The notes under the pieces are model-generated. The model searched no databases. It was not told the origin of the DNA and saw only the letters and a list, made by a program, of their open reading frames with translations. A DNA stretch of 64,000 nt, taken from assembly GCA_963760965.1 (NCBI GenBank), contig CAVXEW010000005.1, positions 201,738-265,737 on the forward strand, in the 5' to 3' direction. Shown here one piece after another: positions 1-9,551 of this stretch. This DNA is from Pararhizobium_B sp963760965. Lineage in GTDB: Bacteria > Pseudomonadota > Alphaproteobacteria > Rhizobiales > Rhizobiaceae. Both the position numbers and the translations under genes were made by a program. How positions within the stretch are numbered: position 1 is the first letter of the stretch; each line of letters starts with the position of its first letter.

Positions 1-2067
1 CCTACTGGGGCAGGCCGCTTTCGAGCGGCGAGGATCTCGCGGCGCTGACGACCGCCGTTCGCCGGCCGATCGGCAACAACATGCTCGACGCGCGCATCGA
101 CCTCTCGATCTGCCCGGAGGAAGGACGCGGCTTCCAGGGCCAGCCGGGCATCGACGCGGTCGACGCGCAAGGGCGACCGGTCTTCACCCAGTTCGTCTGC
201 CGCAGGGTCGGGGAAGCCGCCGGATCGCTCATAGTCGAAGCGTACGACCGCCTCAGCAGGCTCACCTACAGGGCAAGCTTCCGGGCGTCCCCCGGAGGGA
301 ACGTCATCGAGGCCGAGGCGGAGCTGCAGTCGGATGGAGAGCCGCTCGAAATCCGCTGGCTTTCGGCGCCGGTCATGCCGGTTCCGGAGACGGCAGAGCA
401 CTTCATCGAATTCGCCGGGCGCTGGACGCAGGAATTCGGCGAACGCCGCGTGCCGTTCACGCGCGGCCTGCACGTTCGCCTGAACCGGCGCGGACGGACG
501 GGACAGGACCACTTCCCGGCGATCATCGTGCCCGAAAGAGGGACGACGAACCTCGCCGGCGAGGCGCGCGCCCTGCATTTCGGCTTCTCCGGCGTGCACC
601 GCCTGCTTGCCGAGGAGATGGCGGACGGGCGCCGCCAGGTCCAGGCCGGCATCGCCGAGCCGACGCATCTGCGTTCCGGCGGAACTGTCCGCTCGCAAAC
701 AGTCCATCTCGTCTTTTCGGCCGATGGGCTCAACGGCATCTCGGCGGCCTACCAGGACCATGTCCGCGACCGGATCGTCCGCTTCGCCGAGCCGTCGCGA
801 CCTCGGCCGGTGCACTACAATTGCTGGGAAGCGGTCTATTTCCGCCATGACGTCGCCGAACTGAAGGAACTCGCGGATCGCGCGGCGGCGATCGGCGCGG
901 AGCGCTTCGTGCTCGACGACGGCTGGTTCGGCAAGCGCGACGACGACACCTCCGGCCTCGGCGACTGGTTCGTCGACCGGCGCAAGTTTCCCGAGGGGCT
1001 GACGCCGCTGATCGAGCACGTCGAAAGCCTCGGCATGACGTTCGGCCTCTGGGTCGAGCCGGAAATGGTCAATCTCGACAGCGATCTCGCCCGCGCGCAT
1101 CCGGACTGGATCATCATGCCCGAAGGGCTCGCGCAGATGACCGGCCGTGGCCAGCACGTTCTCGACCTCACCAATGCAGCCGTCACCGACCATCTCTTCG
1201 AGCGGCTCGATGCGCTTCTTTCGGAATACCGCATCGACTATCTCAAGTGGGACATGAACCGCGATCTGACGCTCGCCGTCGACCGGGAAGGACGCGGCCT
1301 GCTGCGCCGGCAAACGGAAGCCGTCTACGGGCTGATGGAGAGGCTGAACGCGGCCCACCCGCGGGTTGAGATCGAGTTCCTGCTCGTCGGGGGGCGCGCG
1401 CATCGACTACGGCATCCTGCAGCGCACGCAGCGCGTCTGGCTCTCCGATTCCAACGATGCGCACGAGCGCTGGAAGATGCAGCACCAGGCGATGCTGTTC
1501 CTGCCGCCGGAGATCGTCGGCAGCCATGTCGGGCCGCGCCATTGCCACACCTCGGGCCGGGTGCTTGCGATGAGCTTCCGGGCGGGGGTCGCGATGGCCG
1601 GCCACATGGGCTTCGAAATGGACCTGCGCGAACTCTGCGCGGCCGAAGAGGCGACCCTGAAGCGCTACACCCGCTTCTACAAGGACAATCGCGCATGGTT
1701 GCACCGCGCACGCCAGCTGCGGCTGGAGCCGGCCGGTGCCGAGACCCTCGCCCACATGAGCGTGGCAGCGGACGGGAAACGTTTCCTCGTTTTCGCCGCC
1801 ACGCTCGAGGCGATCCGTAACGAGACCTCGAGCCCGCTCAGGCTCGCGGGACTCGACGCGGATGCGCGCTACGGGCTGACGCTCTGGAACCGGGACGAGA
1901 TCACGCGTCCGCCGAACTCATTCTTCGCCTCGCCGATCGCGCGCGAGCAGGGGCTGGAACTGAGCGGCCGGGCGCTGATGCAATCCGGCCTCGTCCTTCC
2001 CCTCGCCTTCCCGGACACGATGTGGATCGTCGAAGGCCGGCTCATCGAAAAGGACACGATGCCATGA
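1..2067 (+). pseudogene. alpha-galactosidase, GH36 family (5' partial, frameshifted)
   Basis: Glycoside hydrolase family 36 enzyme, which removes terminal alpha-galactosyl groups from sugars such as melibiose or raffinose. The reading frame is already open at the window edge (Y-W-G-R-P-L...), so the true start lies upstream. The TIM-barrel motif YLKWDMNRD is present, with the expected nucleophile Asp at 1251-1253. The acid/base motif of the family (E-S-C-S-S-G-G-x-R-I-D) can only be read by dropping one T at 1377/1378. Upstream the frame gives ...VEIEF, downstream it gives SCSSGGARIDYGIL. The rest of the family C-terminus (RVWLSDSNDAHERW, HVGPRHCHTSGR) is intact in the second frame to the stop at 2065-2067. 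It is therefore either a true single-base disruption or a sequence error. It overlaps the next gene by ATGA and heads the galactose cassette. Confidence 0.85.
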
Positions 2068-2831
2068 TGCCGACCGCAATCTATCCCGACCTCAGGAACC
2101 GCTCGGTCCTCATCAGCGGCGGCGGTACCGGAATCGGCGCGGCGCTGACGGAAGCGTTTGTGCGCCAGGAAGCGAAGGTCGCCTTCATCGACATCGCCGA
2201 GAAGGAAAGCCATGCCCTCGTGGCACGGCTCGAACGGGACGCCGCGCACGTGCCCCTTTTCTTCGCCGCCGACCTCACCGACCTCGCCGGCATGCGCAAG
2301 GCGGTGGCTGCGGCCGAGGACGCCCACGGCCCGGTGACGGTGCTCGTCAACAACGCCGCCCGCGACGACCGGCACGAGATCGAGGACGTGACGGAGGCCT
2401 ACTGGGAAGAGAACCAGGCAACGAACCTGCGCCACCAGTTCTTCCTGGTGCAGGCCGTGCTGCCGGGCATGAAGGCCGCGGGCGGCGGTTCCATCGTGAA
2501 TTTCACGTCGGTGTCGTACATGCTCAACATCGGCGACATGCCTTCCTACACGGCGGCGAAGGCCGGCGTCGTCGGACTGACGAAAGGCCTTGCCGGCAAG
2601 CTCGGCCCGCACGGCATCCGCGTCAACGCGATCGCTCCCGGCTGGGTGATGACGGAACGACAGAAGCGCCTGTGGGTTACCGAGGAGGCGCTCGCCGGAA
2701 TGATCGGCCGACAGTGCCTGAAGGAGGCGCTGCAGCCGGTGGACATGGCCGGGCCGTGCCTGTTCCTCGCATCGGCGGCATCACGCATGGTGACCGCGCA
2801 GGTGCTCATCGCCGACGGAGGCATCCTTTGA
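2064..2831 (+). CDS. SDR-family sugar dehydrogenase (probable galactose dehydrogenase)
   Basis: Short-chain dehydrogenase of 255 residues. It has the cofactor motif GGGTGIG near the N-terminus, NNAA in the middle and a YTAAK active site (Y-x3-K) preceded by a serine-containing strand (NFTSVSYM), so the catalytic core looks complete. The start at 2064 overlaps the stop of the preceding glycosidase (ATGA), which implies translational coupling; a second ATG follows directly. Position inside a cassette with galactosidases, lactonase, KDGal kinase and KDPGal aldolase suggests oxidation of D-galactose to galactonolactone with NAD(P)+. That substrate is inferred from the neighbours, because SDR specificity cannot be read from the sequence. 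Confidence 0.85.
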   Translation: MMPTAIYPDLRNRSVLISGGGTGIGAALTEAFVRQEAKVAFIDIAEKESHALVARLERDAAHVPLFFAADLTDLAGMRKAVAAAEDAHGPVTVLVNNAARDDRHEIEDVTEAYWEENQATNLRHQFFLVQAVLPGMKAAGGGSIVNFTSVSYMLNIGDMPSYTAAKAGVVGLTKGLAGKLGPHGIRVNAIAPGWVMTERQKRLWVTEEALAGMIGRQCLKEALQPVDMAGPCLFLASAASRMVTAQVLIADGGIL

Positions 2832-3769
2832 CCTCACAACCCGCTTTCGCTGCCGTCGACTGGGGCACGACAAGCTTCCGCATCTGGCTGATGACGGAGC
2901 GGGGAGAGGTGGTGGGGGAGCGCCGCAGTGCCGAGGGGCTGACGGCGCTCGCGCAAGACGCGTTCCCGGCGATCCTGGAGAAGCATCTCGAAGCGCTCGG
3001 CGCTCCCGGCGACCTGCCGGTCGTCATCTGCGGGATGGCCGGCTCTCGCCAGGGCTGGACGGAGGCCCGATACCTTGACGTTCCGGCCAGCCTCGACGAA
3101 GTGGTGAGCAATGCCGTCGCCCCGCCGGACGCGGCGCGGCGGGTCATGATCCTGCCGGGCGTCGCGCAGCGCGACGAGGACCGGGCCGACGTCATCCGCG
3201 GCGAGGAGACCCAGCTCATCGGCGCAGCCGCCGAACTGCGGGCATCGGGGAGCGACGGCTCGTACTGCATGCCGGGCACCCATTCCAAGTGGGTCCGGCT
3301 GGAAGGCAGGCGTATCGTGGGCTTCTCGACCTTCATGACGGGCGAGCTGTTCGCGCTCATGGCGCGGCATTCGATACTGGCGCACACGGTGGGGTCGGCC
3401 GAGGCGAACCCGGAGGCCCCGGCATTCCGCGCAGCCGTCGTCGCCGGCCACCGGAACCCCGAGCTCCTCACCAGCCGGATGTTTTCGGTGCGCGGCGGCC
3501 AGCTTCTCTTCGCAGATACTCCGGAGAAGGCGGCGGCGCGGCTTTCCGGCTTCATCATCGGCGCCGAGCTCGCCGGCAGCGGCTGCAGGCCGGGTATCGC
3601 TCCCGTGCGTCTCGTCGTCTCCGGCAAGCTCTCCGCTCTCTATCATTCGGCGCTCGCGGCGATCGGCGTCGGCGTCGAAGAGATCGATGCGGACCGCGCC
3701 GTGCGCGGCGGCCTCGCCCTGGCGGCGCGCGCTCTCGGCCTGATCGACAATGGGAGACTTTCGGCATGA
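2828..3769 (+). CDS. dgoK: 2-dehydro-3-deoxygalactonokinase
   Basis: Kinase that phosphorylates 2-keto-3-deoxygalactonate to KDPGal in the De Ley-Doudoroff pathway. The 313-residue product has the sugar-kinase phosphate loop near its N-terminus (AAVDWGTTSFRIW) and the DgoK signature PGTHSKWV in the middle; its length suits the family. The most likely start is TTG at 2828. It lies 6 nt after a GGAGG at 2817-2821 and overlaps the dehydrogenase stop as TTGA. The stop overlaps an ATG at 3766, as expected for tight coupling to the aldolase gene. Confidence 0.9.
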   Translation: MTSQPAFAAVDWGTTSFRIWLMTERGEVVGERRSAEGLTALAQDAFPAILEKHLEALGAPGDLPVVICGMAGSRQGWTEARYLDVPASLDEVVSNAVAPPDAARRVMILPGVAQRDEDRADVIRGEETQLIGAAAELRASGSDGSYCMPGTHSKWVRLEGRRIVGFSTFMTGELFALMARHSILAHTVGSAEANPEAPAFRAAVVAGHRNPELLTSRMFSVRGGQLLFADTPEKAAARLSGFIIGAELAGSGCRPGIAPVRLVVSGKLSALYHSALAAIGVGVEEIDADRAVRGGLALAARALGLIDNGRLSA

Positions 3770-3775
3770 ACTCAT

Positions 3776-4405
3776 GTGCCCTGGCCGGCCATGCGCCGGT
3801 CCCTCGTGGCGATACTTCGCGGCATCCGCCCCGGCGAGATCGAGGCAGCGGTCGAGGTCCTCGTGGAAGCGGGCTTCACGGCCATCGAGGTGCCGCTGAA
3901 TTCGCCCGATCCGTTCGTTTCCATCAAGATCGCGGCCCGCGTCGCGCCAGCGGCCTGCCTCATCGGGGCCGGCACCGTGCTGAAAGTCGAGGACGTCGAC
4001 CGGCTCGACGACGCCGGCGGGCGTCTCGTGGTCAGCCCCAACGTCGCACCGGCCGTGATCGAGCGGGCGGCGGGGTTCGGCATGGCCACCATGCCCGGCG
4101 TGATGACGCCGACGGAGGCATTCGCCGCGATCGACGCCGGCGCATCCGCGCTGAAGTTCTTCCCGGCGGGCGTTCTTGGGCCATCGGGCATTTCGGCGAT
4201 CCGGGCGGTGCTGCCGGCCGGCACGGAGACCGGGGCCGTCGGCGGCGTCTCCGAGAAGAGCTTCGAGGAATATGCCGCGATCGGCGTGCACACGTTCGGC
4301 CTTGGCTCCAGCCTCTACAAGCCGGGCATGGCGGCGCAGGAAATCTCGACCCGCGCCCGGCTCGCCGTCGAGGCGTACGACCGCGTGTTCGGAGCGAACC
4401 AATGA
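3776..4405 (+). CDS. dgoA: 2-dehydro-3-deoxy-6-phosphogalactonate aldolase (start uncertain)
   Basis: Class I aldolase that splits KDPGal into pyruvate and glyceraldehyde 3-phosphate. The fold signature LVAILRGI, EVPLNSP, GAGTV and the Schiff-base lysine in ALKFFPA are all visible, as is the C-terminal VGGVSEKSF...FGLGSSLYKPG. In the frame as given it must start at GTG 3776 or ATG 3791, neither with a ribosome site. The well-placed ATG at 3766 has GGGAG 9 nt upstream and an ATGA overlap with dgoK, but it reads into the wrong frame. Removing one base between 3773 and 3778 would give a natural N-terminus, M-N-S-V-P-W-P-A-M-R-R. A +1 insertion at the 5' end is therefore suspected. Confidence 0.88.
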   Translation: MPWPAMRRSLVAILRGIRPGEIEAAVEVLVEAGFTAIEVPLNSPDPFVSIKIAARVAPAACLIGAGTVLKVEDVDRLDDAGGRLVVSPNVAPAVIERAAGFGMATMPGVMTPTEAFAAIDAGASALKFFPAGVLGPSGISAIRAVLPAGTETGAVGGVSEKSFEEYAAIGVHTFGLGSSLYKPGMAAQEISTRARLAVEAYDRVFGANQ

Positions 4406-5292
4406 TCGCGCCGCCCGACGGCTTTGCCGGCACGGTCCTGTCCGACCGGCTCTTCGAGCTCGGCGAAGGTCCGACATATGATCCGTCGGGAGACAAGGCA
4501 TGGTGGTTCGACATTCTCGGCCGAAAGATCGTTTCCTACGACTTCGCGACCGGGGCGCTCGCTGCCGAAGACCTGCCGATGATGGCGAGCGCGCTGGCTC
4601 TCGTCGACGACGACCGGCATCTTATCGTCAACGAAGACGGTCTCTGCATCCGCGAGATCCGCTCGGGAGCCATGTCGCGCTATCTCGACATCGAGACGGA
4701 CGACCCGACGACGCGCTCCAACGACGCGCGCGTCCATCCCTGCGGCGCGCTCTGGGTCGGCACGATGGGCAAGGCTGCCGAAGACGGGGCAGGCAGCATA
4801 TACCACGTCTTCAAAGGGCACCTTCAGCGGCTCTATGCCAAGGTCTCCATCCCCAACGCGATCTGCTTCTCGCCCGACGGCACGCTCGGCTATTTCGCCG
4901 ACACGCGCAAGGGCGCGGTCATGCGCGTGGCACTGGATCCTGCAACGGGCCTGCCCGCAGGCGAGCCGCATGTCTTCCTGCCGAAGGGCTCGACGGCCGG
5001 TGCCCCGGACGGGGCGGTCGTCGATGCCGACGGCAACTTCATCAACGCCCGCTGGGGCGCCGGAGCAGTCGACATACACGCGCCGGATGGCTCGCATGTC
5101 AGGACGATCCCCATCCCTGCGCGCCGCGTGACGTGCCCCGCCTTCGCCGGCAAGGCGGCGGACCGGCTCATCGTCACTTCCGCCCACGAGGGGTCAGACG
5201 AAGCTGCGCGCGCGGCGGACCCTCTCGCGGGGGCGACCTTCCTCCTCGACCTGCCGGTCAGGGGGCGCCTCGAGCCCCGAATGCTACTCTAA
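4402..5292 (+). CDS. SMP-30/gluconolactonase-family sugar lactonase
   Basis: Six-bladed beta-propeller lactonase of the regucalcin family, 296 residues. The divalent-metal ligands of the family are at their expected places: Glu22 in GEGPTYD, Asn152 in IPNAICFSPDG and Asp203 in APDGAVVD; SNDARVHP near residue 107 matches the substrate-side loop. It starts at ATG 4402, which overlaps the aldolase stop (ATGA). In this cassette its likely role is hydrolysis of galactonolactone made by the SDR dehydrogenase to galactonate. The galactonate dehydratase needed for the next step is not in the window. The substrate is inferred from context. Confidence 0.87.
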   Translation: MIAPPDGFAGTVLSDRLFELGEGPTYDPSGDKAWWFDILGRKIVSYDFATGALAAEDLPMMASALALVDDDRHLIVNEDGLCIREIRSGAMSRYLDIETDDPTTRSNDARVHPCGALWVGTMGKAAEDGAGSIYHVFKGHLQRLYAKVSIPNAICFSPDGTLGYFADTRKGAVMRVALDPATGLPAGEPHVFLPKGSTAGAPDGAVVDADGNFINARWGAGAVDIHAPDGSHVRTIPIPARRVTCPAFAGKAADRLIVTSAHEGSDEAARAADPLAGATFLLDLPVRGRLEPRMLL

Positions 5293-5305
5293 GGACAAGG
5301 ACGAG

Positions 5306-7274
5306 ATGCTTCCCATGACAGCGCGTGCGCTTGGCGTCTGCTACTACCCGGAGCACTGGCCTGAGGAAACATGGGCGAAGGACGCCCGCCGCATGGCCGA
5401 AGCCGGGATCACCTTCGTCCGTATCGGCGAATTCGCGTGGTCCCGGCTCGAACCGGGCCGGGGCGACCTGCAGTTCGACTGGCTCGAGCGGTCGATCGAC
5501 ACGCTGCATGCGGCCGGCCTGAGGACCGTGCTCGGCACGCCGACGGCCACGCCGCCGAAATGGCTGGTCGACGAGATGCCCGACATGCTGCCGGTCGGTC
5601 CCGATGGCCAGGTCCGCGGCTTCGGCTCCCGCCGTCACTACGACTTCTCTCACGAAGGCTACCGGCGGGAATGCGCCCGCATCGTGACCGCACTGGCCGA
5701 ACGCTTCGGCGCGCATCCGGGCGTCGCCGCCTGGCAGACCGACAACGAATACGACTGCCACGCCACGACCCTTTCCTATTCCGATGCAGCGCTGCAGGCG
5801 TTCCGGGCATGGCTGAAGCGAAAGTACGGATCGCCCGAGGCGCTGAACCGGGCGTGGGGCAACGTCTTCTGGTCGATGGAAGTCTCGAACTTCGAGCAGG
5901 TCGAACTGCCCGTCGGCACGGTGACGGAGGCAAATCCGGCTGCCCGGATGGACTTCCGCCGCTTTTCCTCCGACCAGGTCGTCAGCTTCAACCGCCTGCA
6001 GGCCGAGATCATCCGCAAGCACTCGCCCGGACGCGACGTGATCCACAACTTCATGGGGCGCACGCTCTCCTTCGATCATTTCGACCTCGGGGCCGATCTC
6101 GACGTCTCGAGCTGGGATGCCTACCCGCTCGGCTTCCTCAGCGATCGGTCCGACCAGGACGCGAAATGGAAGAAGCGGTTCCTCCGGGCTGGCGACCCGG
6201 ACTTCCAGGCCTTTCACCACGACATCTACCGGGCGACGTCGAAAGGCCGCTGGTGGATCATGGAGCAGCAGCCGGGGCCCGTGAACTGGGCGCAGCCACA
6301 ACCCGGCGCCGCGCCCGGGGCAGGTTCGCCTGTGGACATGGGAAGCCTTCGCGCACGGTGCGGAGGTGGTGAGCTATTTCCGCTGGCGCCAAGCGCCGTT
6401 CGCGCAGGAACAGATGCATGCCGGCCTGCTCAGGCCCGATTCGACCGAGGCCGAAGGATTCGAAGAGGCGCGGCAGGTGGCGCTGGAAATCGCCGAGCTG
6501 GCGCAGTCGCCCGCGGGCAGCACGCCGGCGCAGGTCGCCATCGTGTTCGACTACCCGTCGGCCTGGGCCTGGCAGGTCCAGCCGCAGGGGAAGGAATTCG
6601 ACTATTTCCGTATCGTCTTCGACACCTACCGGGCGCTGCGCCGGCTTGGCCTGACGATCGACATCGTACCGGCCACGTCGGCCGACCTCTCTCGCTACAG
6701 ACTGGTTGCGATCCCCGCGCTCTTCGCCTGGAACGACACGCTGCTGGCGGCGCTGCGCGCCTTCGACGGGCTCGCGCTGGTCGGTCCGCGCACGGGCTCC
6801 AAGACGGCCGACTTCGCAGTGCCGGCCTCCCTGCCGCCGGGCCTGCCGGCCGACCTGCTCGACGCCGCAGTTTCCCGCGTGGAAACGCTGCCGGCCGACT
6901 GTCCGGTGCCCGTCGGGCCGGTCAGCTTCCGTTTCTGGCGCGAACTGGTCGTGCCGGGCAAGGGAGCCAAGGTCGTTCTGCGGAGCGACGACGGATGGCC
7001 GGCCCTTATCCGGCAGGGAAACATCCAGTACATGGCCGGCTGGGGCGACGACCAGTTGCTCATGGCGACCTTCCAGGAACTCGCGGAAGAACTGAACATC
7101 CCGACGACGCACCTGCCGGACGGCGTGCGCATCCGCCGGAACGGCGGGTACCTCTACGCGATAAACTACGGCGACGAGGAGTTCGATCTCGCCGGCCTCG
7201 CGATCGAGGGCGAGCCGGTGCTCGGCAAGATGACGATCGGGCCTTCCGGCGTCACCATCCTGCGGCTCGGCTAG
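5306..7274 (+). pseudogene. beta-galactosidase, GH42 family (frameshifted)
   Basis: Glycoside hydrolase family 42 enzyme that releases galactose from beta-galactosides. The first frame runs from ATG 5306 and holds the N-terminal motif GVCYYPEHWPE, the acid/base Glu148 in WQTDNEYD and the nucleophile Glu320 in WWIMEQQPGPVNWA. Immediately afterwards the family sequence (HNP.P.PG.VRLWTWEAFAHGAEVVSYFRWR) continues in another frame. One surplus base lies at about 6293-6296, between tgg-gcg and cac-aac. The trimerisation and C-terminal domains are intact from there to the TAG at 7274. Both catalytic residues lie before the shift, but about half the protein would be lost. It starts 13 nt after the lactonase gene, so it is in the same operon. 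Confidence 0.88.
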
Positions 7275-7327
7275 CAAGGGCGCGCCTGGCAAAGCCCGGT
7301 TTTCGGCAGCTGGAAGCCGGGCCCTTG
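7275..7327 (+). terminator. hairpin after the galactoside cassette
   Basis: Directly after the beta-galactosidase stop there is a two-part inverted repeat. CAAGGG (7275-7280) pairs with CCCTTG (7322-7327), and GCCCGG (7294-7299) pairs with CCGGGC (7317-7322). There is no following T-run, so termination is only a possibility. Confidence 0.35.
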
Positions 7328-7418
7328 AGGAGAAGGGGGCCGGGCCGCCGCGACACATTCCATTCTCGCCGGAGAGGGGTTAAGACGCCCCCCGAGAGCA
7401 TTCATGCAGAGGGCGACC

Positions 7419-7880
7419 ATGACCGATACCAAGGGCCTGAGCCAGCTGGGCAGGCACGTCGAGCAACCCGCATCTCCGGACGAGGCCGTGCTCGAGACCG
7501 TGCCGTTTTCCGGCAGCGACGGCGCGCCGGCGATCGTCCGCTTCACCTGTCCCGAATTCACCTCGCTCTGCCCGGTGACGGGACAGCCTGATTTCGCCCA
7601 CATCGTCATCGATTATGCGCCCGACAAGCTGCTGGTCGAATCGAAGTCGCTGAAGCTCTTCACCGTCTCGTTCCGCAATCATGGCGCGTTCCACGAGGAC
7701 TGCACCATCATGATCGGCCGGCGTATCGCGGAGGCGACCAAGCCGTTGTGGCTGAGGATCGCCGGCTACTGGTATCCGCGCGGCGGAATTCCGATCGACG
7801 TCTTCTGGCAGACGGGCGAGCCGCCGAAGGGTTCGTGGATACCGGAGACGGGCGTGCAGGGATACAGGGGAAGGGGCTAG
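7419..7880 (+). CDS. queF: NADPH-dependent 7-cyano-7-deazaguanine reductase
   Basis: Reduces preQ0 to preQ1 in queuosine tRNA modification; cytoplasmic. The 153-residue product is the short, unimodular form of the T-fold enzyme. The thioimide-forming Cys51 is in FTSLCPVTGQPD, followed by Asp58; the family segment VESKSLKLF...NHGAFHEDC is intact. ATG 7419 is preferred over ATG 7404 because AGAGGG lies 5-6 nt upstream. It is a single gene with no other queuosine gene nearby. I looked for a preQ1 riboswitch in the upstream 140 nt and saw none. Confidence 0.93.
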   Translation: MTDTKGLSQLGRHVEQPASPDEAVLETVPFSGSDGAPAIVRFTCPEFTSLCPVTGQPDFAHIVIDYAPDKLLVESKSLKLFTVSFRNHGAFHEDCTIMIGRRIAEATKPLWLRIAGYWYPRGGIPIDVFWQTGEPPKGSWIPETGVQGYRGRG

Positions 7881-7901
7881 CCGGCAGCCCCCGTTCCCTC
7901 G

Positions 7902-9461
7902 TCAGTACCAGGCGTCGTCCATCGCGGCTTTCCGGCGCGCGACGAAGTCCTTGAGAGCCTCGTCCGTGCCCTGGTCGAGCGGCGGCGCCTCGTACTCGGC
8001 GAGCGTCTTCTTCCACAAGCGGTTGGCGCGGGTGGCTGCATCGGTCGCCCCGGCCGCCTCCCACTTCTCGAAGGGCTCGTTGTCGTTGACGGTCGTGTCC
8101 CAGAAGGCAGAACGGTAGTTCGCCATGGTGTGGGCGCAACCGAGAAAGTGCTTGCCCGGCCCGACCTCCCGGAAGGCATCGAGCGCGAGCGTGTTGTCGT
8201 CGACCGTCACTCCCGCCAGGTAGGAATGGAGAGCGCCGCAGAAGTCGGCGTCCATGACGAATTTCTCGTAGGACATCGCCAGGAGGCCATCCAGGAAGCC
8301 GGCGGAATGCAGGATGAAGTTGGCGCCGCAATGCACGGCGGAGAGCATCGACATGGTGCCCTCGTTCATCGCCTGCGCATCCGGCAGCTTGGAGTTGGAG
8401 AAGTTGCCCGCGCAGCGGAGAGGCAGGTTCAGGCGCCGGGCGAGCTGGCCGACGACGAGGCTGCCGACGGCGGGCTCGGGCGTTCCGAATGTCGGCGATC
8501 CGGAGCGCAGCGACATCGAAGACAGGAAATTGCCGAAAATGACCGGGGCGCCGGGCCGCTCGAGCTGGGTCAGTGCACAACCGGCCATCGTCTCGGCCAG
8601 CGACTGCGCGATGGCGCCGGCATTCGTAACCGGCCCCATGGCGCCACCGAGAATGAAGGGTACGATGACCGCCGCCTGGTTGGCCCGGGCATAGGCCCGC
8701 AGCGACGTCGTCATCGTCGCGTCCCAGACAAGCGGCGAGTTGACGTTGACATTGCCGAGGATCACGCAATTCCGGTCGACGAAGTCGCGACCGAAAAGGA
8801 TGCGTGCCATCTCGATGGAATCTTTCGCCCGCTCCTCGGCGGTGATCGAGCCCATGAAGGGGCGGTCCGAAAACCTGATGTGGGAATAGACCATGTCGAG
8901 GTGGCGCTTGTTCACCGGCACGTCGACCGGCTCGCAGATCGTGCCGCCCGAATGGTGCAGCCACGGGCTCGCCTGGGCCAGCTTGATGAAGTTGCGGAAA
9001 TCCTCCAGCGTGCCGTAGCGTCGGCCCCTTTCGATGTCCATGACGAAAGGCGAGCCGTAGGCCGGCGAGAAGACGACGTTGCCGCCGCCGATCTCGACGG
9101 AGCGCGCCGGATTGCGGGCGTGCTGGGTGAATTGCGCGGGCGCCGTCCTCAGTATCTCGCGCAGCATGCCCGGCTCGAAACGCACCAGTTCGCCGTCGAT
9201 GCAGGCGCCGGCCTTCTTCCAGAGGTCGAGCGCGGCCGGATCGCCCCGGAACTCGATGCCGATCTCGGCCAGGATGCGCTCGGCAGTTTCCTCGATGCGC
9301 AGCAGGCTTTCCTCGCCGAGAATGTCGTAGGGCGGAATGTTGCGGACGATATAGGGCACGCCAGGAGCCGCGCTCCTCTCGCGGTCATGCCTGTGCGCGG
9401 CGCGCCCGGCACGCTCGCGCCTGCGGCCGGTGGCCTCATGCTCCAATGCGGCATCGCTCAT
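7902..9461 (-). CDS. MttB-family (non-pyrrolysine) methyltransferase
   Basis: Member of the trimethylamine methyltransferase (MttB) superfamily, 519 residues, a full-length TIM-barrel enzyme. The frame contains no internal UAG, so this is the non-pyrrolysine branch. Characterised members of that branch demethylate quaternary amines such as glycine betaine onto a corrinoid protein. Landmarks include YGSPFVMDIERGRRYGT, SGGTICEP, GNVNVNSPLVWD, GGAMGPVTNAGA and NEGTMSMLSAVHCGANF. ATG 9461 has GGAGGAG upstream. It is transcribed away from a LysR gene, 88 nt apart, and ends face to face with queF. No corrinoid protein or methyl-acceptor gene lies beside it, so substrate and partner are unknown. Confidence 0.88.
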   Translation of the reverse strand: MSDAALEHEATGRRRERAGRAAHRHDRERSAAPGVPYIVRNIPPYDILGEESLLRIEETAERILAEIGIEFRGDPAALDLWKKAGACIDGELVRFEPGMLREILRTAPAQFTQHARNPARSVEIGGGNVVFSPAYGSPFVMDIERGRRYGTLEDFRNFIKLAQASPWLHHSGGTICEPVDVPVNKRHLDMVYSHIRFSDRPFMGSITAEERAKDSIEMARILFGRDFVDRNCVILGNVNVNSPLVWDATMTTSLRAYARANQAAVIVPFILGGAMGPVTNAGAIAQSLAETMAGCALTQLERPGAPVIFGNFLSSMSLRSGSPTFGTPEPAVGSLVVGQLARRLNLPLRCAGNFSNSKLPDAQAMNEGTMSMLSAVHCGANFILHSAGFLDGLLAMSYEKFVMDADFCGALHSYLAGVTVDDNTLALDAFREVGPGKHFLGCAHTMANYRSAFWDTTVNDNEPFEKWEAAGATDAATRANRLWKKTLAEYEAPPLDQGTDEALKDFVARRKAAMDDAWY

Positions 9462-9536
9462 CGTCGGCTCCTCCGTTCATTCCGAGGCTACGCTTGTGGC
9501 GGCGCGATGTGACGCTGGAAAATTCTTGCGCATGAT

Positions 9537-9551
9537 ATAAGCTCACCTTAT
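9537..9551. promoter_or_regulatory. candidate LysR operator overlapping the lysR start
   Basis: Inverted repeat ATAAG-ctcac-CTTAT in the 88-nt divergent region between the MttB-family gene and the LysR gene, covering the regulator's own ATG (9550). LysR regulators commonly bind such dyads and repress themselves. The dyad is visible; its function is inferred. Confidence 0.35.

Noticed and set aside
7275..7418. preQ1 riboswitch upstream of queF
   Set aside because: No A-rich 3' tail or preQ1 aptamer pattern found; only a GC hairpin.
7902..9461. Pyrrolysine-type MttB with in-frame UAG
   Set aside because: The frame is uninterrupted; no amber codon inside.
8130..9512. Long plus-strand open frame opposite the MttB-family gene
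   Set aside because: It is the antisense shadow of a well-supported gene; the composition is Arg/Gly-rich without any domain.
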